A stretch of DNA of 9,464 nt from Clostridiales bacterium. Its GTDB lineage: Bacteria; Bacillota; Clostridia; Peptostreptococcales; T1SED10-28. The stretch's first letter is position 1, and each line of letters opens with the position of its first letter. The position numbers and the translations under genes are program-made. The notes under the pieces were generated by a model. It was not told where the DNA came from. It saw only the letters and a program-made list of their open reading frames with translations, and ran no database searches. Shown piece after piece: positions 6,486 to 9,464 of the stretch. The DNA lies in contig SLKF01000202.1 of assembly GCA_007134725.1 (NCBI GenBank), positions 1-9,464 of the forward strand, given 5' to 3'.

Positions 6486-7673
6486 ATGGACTTCGCATTG
6501 GAAAATGTAAAAGTACTGGACTTAACAAGAGTATTAGCGGGACCCTACGCAACCATGATTCTAGGAGATCTGGGGGCGGATATTATCAAGGTGGAAATGC
6601 CGGGAACAGGGGACGACGCAAGGGCTTTCGGTCCTTATGTCAATGAAGAAAGTGCTTATTTTATGAGTCTGAACCGAAATAAAAGAAGCATTACCTTAAA
6701 CCTTAAAGAAGAAGAAGGCAAAAGAATTCTTCGGGATATGATCAAGAAAGTTGATGTGGTGGTGGAAAACTTCAGACCCGGTACCATGGAGAAGTTGGGT
6801 TTAGGCTATGAAGACTTAAAAAAGATCAACCCGAAGATTGTGTACGCCGCAGCTTCCGGTTTTGGACATACCGGTCCCTATAGCAAACGAGCAGCCTATG
6901 ATGCGGTGGTGCAGGCCATGGGTGGAATCATGAGCATTACCGGTCAGGAAAACGGAAAGCCGACCCGTGTGGGAACCTCTGTGGGAGATATTAATGCCGG
7001 AATGTTTACGGCGATTGGAATACTCTCCGCACTGTATCGAGTGAAAGAAACCGGTAAGGGGCAAAAAGTTGACGTCGCCATGTTGGATTCTCAAGTTGCC
7101 ATTTTAGAGAACGCCGTTGCCCGATATGTGGTAACAGGAGAAATTCCTGCACCGAAAGGCAACCGTCATCCCGCCATCGTTCCTTTCGAAACCTTTGAAA
7201 CCGTGGATGGAGAAATTATGATTGCCGCAGGCAATGATGCCTTATGGGCAAAACTTTGCACCGCCATGGATCTTAGTGAGTTAATTGTGGATTCGAAATA
7301 TAAGACGAATCCTTTAAGAAACACAAACTACGATACGCTGAAGCCGATTTTAGAAGAGACTACCAAGAAAAAGTCCACAAAAGTGTGGCAGGAGATATTG
7401 GATCAGGCCGGGGTGCCAAATGGTCCCATCAACACCATCGATAAAGTCCTGGAAGATCCCCAGGTAATAGCAAGAGAAATGATTTTGGAGATGGACCATC
7501 CCACTGCAGGGAAATTACGAGTACCGGGAATTCCTATTAAGCTTAGTGAAACACCGGGAAAAATTCGATGCGCATCGCCCACATTAGGGCAGCATACGGA
7601 TGAGATCTTAAGAGAGTATTTTGATTATAATGACGATGAGATCGAAAATTTACGCAAGACGAAAGTTCTTTGA
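6486..7673 (+). CDS. Class III CoA-transferase (CaiB/BaiF/Frc family)
   Basis: A 395-aa cytoplasmic family III CoA-transferase, which moves CoA between carboxylic acids through aspartyl-CoA and mixed anhydride intermediates. The N-terminal Rossmann segment LDLTRVLAGPYATMILGDLG (11-30), ADIIKVE (31-37), LNRNKRSITLNL (62-73), VVVENFRPGTMEKLGLGY (91-108) and SGFGHTGPY (124-132) are typical. The catalytic aspartate is D168 in RVGTSVGDINAGM (codon 6987-6989). Full length, with no sign of damage. AGGGAGTG at 6473-6480 precedes the ATG. It is the last gene before a strong terminator. The family includes formyl-CoA:oxalate and acetyl-CoA:oxalate transferases, so an oxalate- or oxamate-type acid is an attractive substrate next to allFGH, but annotation as succinate, carnitine or other acyl-CoA transferase cannot be excluded from sequence. 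Confidence 0.9.
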   Translation: MDFALENVKVLDLTRVLAGPYATMILGDLGADIIKVEMPGTGDDARAFGPYVNEESAYFMSLNRNKRSITLNLKEEEGKRILRDMIKKVDVVVENFRPGTMEKLGLGYEDLKKINPKIVYAAASGFGHTGPYSKRAAYDAVVQAMGGIMSITGQENGKPTRVGTSVGDINAGMFTAIGILSALYRVKETGKGQKVDVAMLDSQVAILENAVARYVVTGEIPAPKGNRHPAIVPFETFETVDGEIMIAAGNDALWAKLCTAMDLSELIVDSKYKTNPLRNTNYDTLKPILEETTKKKSTKVWQEILDQAGVPNGPINTIDKVLEDPQVIAREMILEMDHPTAGKLRVPGIPIKLSETPGKIRCASPTLGQHTDEILREYFDYNDDEIENLRKTKVL

Positions 7674-7698
7674 TTTGATATACTGAAATAATAAGAGC

Positions 7699-7733
7699 GT
7701 CGTCCGGGTTAGTAGTAAACGGACGATTTTTTT
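7699..7733 (+). terminator. Rho-independent terminator after the CoA-transferase
   Basis: GTCGTCCG (7699-7706) pairs with CGGACGAT (7720-7727), including one closing G-T pair, around a 13-base loop. A run of seven T follows directly (7727-7733). It lies 25 bases after the CoA-transferase stop and separates the catabolic block from the molybdenum-related genes. Confidence 0.85.
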
Positions 7734-7782
7734 CCAGACCGTTATACAAATGAATGGATAACGAAAAATCGGAGGAGAAGCG

Positions 7783-8817
7783 ATGAAAAAAGTTAAAGTG
7801 GAAGAAGCGGTTGGGCAACTTTTTGCCCATGATCTGACGAAGATTGTTCCCGGCGAGTTTAAGGGGCCACGATTTCGAAAGGGAGAAATCATTAAAGCGG
7901 AAGACATCCCGGAGTTGAAATCCATGGGAAAAAACCATGTATTTATCTTTGATATGAAAGAGGATGAATACCACGAAAATGAGGCGGCTCTTCGTATAGC
8001 GAAAGCTTCTATGGGAGAGGGAATTCGATTGGAAGGTCCTAAGGAAGGGAAAATGACTTTGGTGGCTAACATAAAAGGACTGTTAAAAATTGATTTGGAA
8101 CAACTGTACATGGTCAATGACTTGGATCCATTGATGTATGCCACCATTCATCGGCATACGGTGGTGGAAGAGGGCAAATCCCTAGGGGGTACCCGTATTA
8201 TCCCTCTTACGATTAAGAAAAAGAGCATTGATCGTATCGAGGAGCTGTTGCTATTGGAAAAAGAAAAGAATAATCCGATGATTTATGTAAAAAAAATGAT
8301 TCCTTATAAAATCGGGATTGTTGTAACCGGTACCGAGGTATTTGAAGGCCGTATTACGGATCGCTTTGGACCGATTCTGGAAAAAAAGGCCAAAGAATAC
8401 GGAGGCATTTTTCATAAAATGGTTTATGCAAAGGACGAAGCGAAGGACATCCAAGAAAAAATTGAGGCATTGATCCGTGATGGCGCAGAACTGATTATGA
8501 CCAGTGGTGGCATGTCAGTGGATGCCGACGATGTAACGCCCCTGGCTATCAAAAATGCAGCGGATGAGGTGGTAACCTATGGATCCTCCGTTCTTCCCGG
8601 TGCCATGTTTATGTTGGCTTATAAAGGTGAAATTCCCATTCTTGGAATTCCCGCCTGCGGAATGTATCATCGGATAACGATTTTGGATCTGGTGTTGCCT
8701 CGGGTTATGGCAAAAGAGAAAATTACAAAAAAAGACATCAACCATTTAGCCCATGGCGGTCTTTGTCAAAACTGTGGGGTATGTCATTATCCGATTTGTC
8801 CCCTGGGAAAAGCGTAA
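7783..8817 (+). CDS. MoeA/MogA-like molybdopterin-binding protein with C-terminal Cys cluster
   Basis: A 344-aa cytoplasmic protein. Residues 1-60 resemble an N-terminal module (VEEAVGQLFAHDLTKIVPGEFKG) seen in MoeA-type proteins that lie beside selenium-dependent Mo-hydroxylase genes. Residues 175-315 are the MoCF/MoaB-Mog molybdopterin-binding domain: GIVVTGTEVFEGRITD (178-193), the signature TSGGMSVDADDVTP (240-253) and GIPACGMYH (288-296), the last in place of the PGNP loop of MoeA. The tail HGGLCQNCGVCHYPICPLGK (324-343) carries four Cys (C328, C331, C334, C339) that could bind a metal or Fe-S cluster. GGAGGAG at 7771-7777 precedes the ATG by five bases. It is the first gene after the terminator. 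Likely role: Mo insertion or cofactor handling for a molybdenum hydroxylase. At 344 aa it is shorter than classical MoeA (about 400 aa). Confidence 0.82.
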   Translation: MKKVKVEEAVGQLFAHDLTKIVPGEFKGPRFRKGEIIKAEDIPELKSMGKNHVFIFDMKEDEYHENEAALRIAKASMGEGIRLEGPKEGKMTLVANIKGLLKIDLEQLYMVNDLDPLMYATIHRHTVVEEGKSLGGTRIIPLTIKKKSIDRIEELLLLEKEKNNPMIYVKKMIPYKIGIVVTGTEVFEGRITDRFGPILEKKAKEYGGIFHKMVYAKDEAKDIQEKIEALIRDGAELIMTSGGMSVDADDVTPLAIKNAADEVVTYGSSVLPGAMFMLAYKGEIPILGIPACGMYHRITILDLVLPRVMAKEKITKKDINHLAHGGLCQNCGVCHYPICPLGKA

Positions 8818-8820
8818 ATA

Positions 8821-8838
8821 ACCGTCCTGCGGGATGGT
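8821..8838 (+). other. Small hairpin between the molybdopterin-binding gene and the 80-aa gene
   Basis: ACCGTCC (8821-8827), loop TGCG, and GGATGGT (8832-8838) form a 7-bp stem with one G-T pair, starting three bases after the stop codon. No U-tract follows, so it is unlikely to terminate. It may stabilise or process the mRNA between the two cistrons. Confidence 0.35.
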
Positions 8839-8897
8839 AAGACAGGAAAGTTGCAAATCGGATAGAAAAATTAGTATTACTAGGAGGGTGGAATAAA

Positions 8898-9140
8898 ATG
8901 TTTTGCAAATGTTTTAGTCCCGGGAAAAAAGAAAAAAATTCAAAAACCATCGTACTGGATTTGGAAGGAAAGACCATCGACATCGGAGAGGTTACGGTGG
9001 AAATCTGCGGAAGTGCCCATTGCAAGGAAGGGTATATCAAACCTGAGCGATGGACAGAAATTCAGGAAACCGTGAAAAAAGAAAATATAGAGATCAGTGA
9101 AGTGGCATTAAGCCGTATACTGTTTTCGAATTTTCGATAA
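8898..9140 (+). CDS. Small 80-aa Cys-containing protein of unknown function
   Basis: I do not recognise this family. The ATG is preceded by AGGAGGGTGG (8882-8891) at suitable spacing, and the ORF is in the same orientation, and with similar spacing, as its neighbours, so it is very likely a real gene. It has an N-terminal MFCKCFSPGKKEKN (C3, C5), a beta-rich middle (TIVLDLEGKTIDIGEVTVEI, 17-36), then CGSAHC (C37, C42) and an amphipathic C-terminal half. There is no signal peptide or membrane segment. Four Cys in a CxC plus CxxxxC arrangement hint at metal binding or a redox role. Its place between a molybdopterin-binding gene and yqeB suggests a part in selenium or molybdenum hydroxylase maturation; this is neighbourhood inference only. 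Confidence 0.7.
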   Translation: MFCKCFSPGKKEKNSKTIVLDLEGKTIDIGEVTVEICGSAHCKEGYIKPERWTEIQETVKKENIEISEVALSRILFSNFR

Positions 9141-9207
9141 GTGGTGTTGACCCCTAGAACCAAAGGATTTCGAAGTGAAAGCGAAAAGATAGGAGGTGGC
9201 AAAGATC

Positions 9208-9464
9208 ATGAAAAAAACGAAAGTACTCATTCGAGGCGGCGGGGATTTAGCCAGTGCCGTAGCCCTACGATTGGCTAATGTGGGCTTTACCGTTCTGATT
9301 GCGGAACTGGACAAACCCTTATGCATACGAAGAACGGTTTCCTTTTCCGAAGCGATTATTGCAGGAGAAGTTGAGGTGGAAGGAATCAAAGGAGTCAAAG
9401 TGGATTTAGCCGACATTGAAAACTGGCTAGTAGAGTCTCCAAAAGGTCAGGTGGCCGTTGTAGC
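9208..9464 (+). CDS. yqeB: YqeB/EF2563-family selenium-dependent molybdenum hydroxylase system protein, 3' partial
   Basis: Only the first 85 codons lie in the window; the frame is open at the right edge (family length about 260-270 aa). The N-terminal dinucleotide-binding turn VLIRGGGDLASAVALRLANVG (residues 6-26, glycines at 10-12) and the conserved segment IRRTVSFSEAIIAGEVEVEG (42-61) are hallmarks of this family. AGGAGGTGG at 9191-9199 precedes the ATG by eight bases. Family members are found with selenium-dependent Mo hydroxylases such as xanthine dehydrogenase and purine hydroxylase and are thought to act in maturation of the cofactor or its labile selenium. This suggests such an enzyme is encoded to the right. 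No selenocysteine codon is apparent in the visible part. Confidence 0.85.
   Translation, partial: MKKTKVLIRGGGDLASAVALRLANVGFTVLIAELDKPLCIRRTVSFSEAIIAGEVEVEGIKGVKVDLADIENWLVESPKGQVAVV

Noticed and set aside
7671..7673. TGA of the CoA-transferase read as selenocysteine, given nearby selenium-related genes
   Set aside because: The protein is already full family length and a terminator follows shortly after.
7543..8147. Antisense ORFs of 143 and 165 aa across the CoA-transferase/molybdopterin gene junction
   Set aside because: They overlap each other and two well-supported genes and also cross the terminator; they appear to be chance open frames.
8818..8897. Moco or other riboswitch before the 80-aa gene
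   Set aside because: The 80-base gap holds only one short stem and no multi-stem conserved architecture.

Overview
The window looks like part of a Clostridia-type (low-to-moderate G+C Firmicutes) chromosome. Coding is dense and all on the + strand. Ribosome binding sites are strong AGGAGG-type, intergenic DNA is AT-rich, and the protein families are typical of anaerobic nitrogen-compound fermenters. The species cannot be fixed from the sequence. No rRNA, tRNA, CRISPR, IS element or phage gene was seen.

Layout: (1) 1-1443, a PucR/CdaR-type transcriptional regulator whose 5' end lies off the window. (2) 1554-5432, an allH-allF-allG block (DUF2877, FdrA, DUF1116), related to the E. coli genes assigned to oxamate carbamoyltransferase, the last step of anaerobic allantoin use (oxalurate + Pi to oxamate + carbamoyl phosphate). 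FdrA appears in two pieces here: a 518-aa main protein and a separate 55-aa ORF (3970-4137) that matches the C-terminal domain of E. coli FdrA. (3) 5549-6349, a cyclase-family (kynurenine formamidase/isatin hydrolase-like) metal hydrolase. (4) 6486-7673, a class III (CaiB/BaiF/Frc) CoA-transferase, followed by a clear intrinsic terminator. (5) 7783 to the right edge, a second transcription unit: a MoeA/MogA-like molybdopterin-binding protein, an 80-aa Cys-containing protein of unknown function, and the start of a YqeB/EF2563-family gene of the selenium-dependent molybdenum hydroxylase system.

Working model (inference): the PucR-type regulator senses a purine or ureide intermediate and controls a catabolic operon. 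AllFGH phosphorolyses a carbamoylated amide to carbamoyl phosphate, an ATP source through a carbamate kinase not encoded in this window. The cyclase-family hydrolase and the CoA-transferase could open a ring or process the remaining oxamate/oxalate-type acid. The right-hand genes would mature a molybdenum hydroxylase of the xanthine dehydrogenase type, probably encoded just beyond the window. A regulator, ureide-type genes and Mo-hydroxylase maturation together fit purine catabolism, but the substrate of the hydrolase/CoA-transferase pair is not known from the sequence.

The observations most worth checking are the split FdrA, the unassigned hydrolase/CoA-transferase pair in an oxamate carbamoyltransferase locus, the 80-aa Cys protein, and the hairpins and repeats in the 5433-5548 and 6350-6485 gaps.
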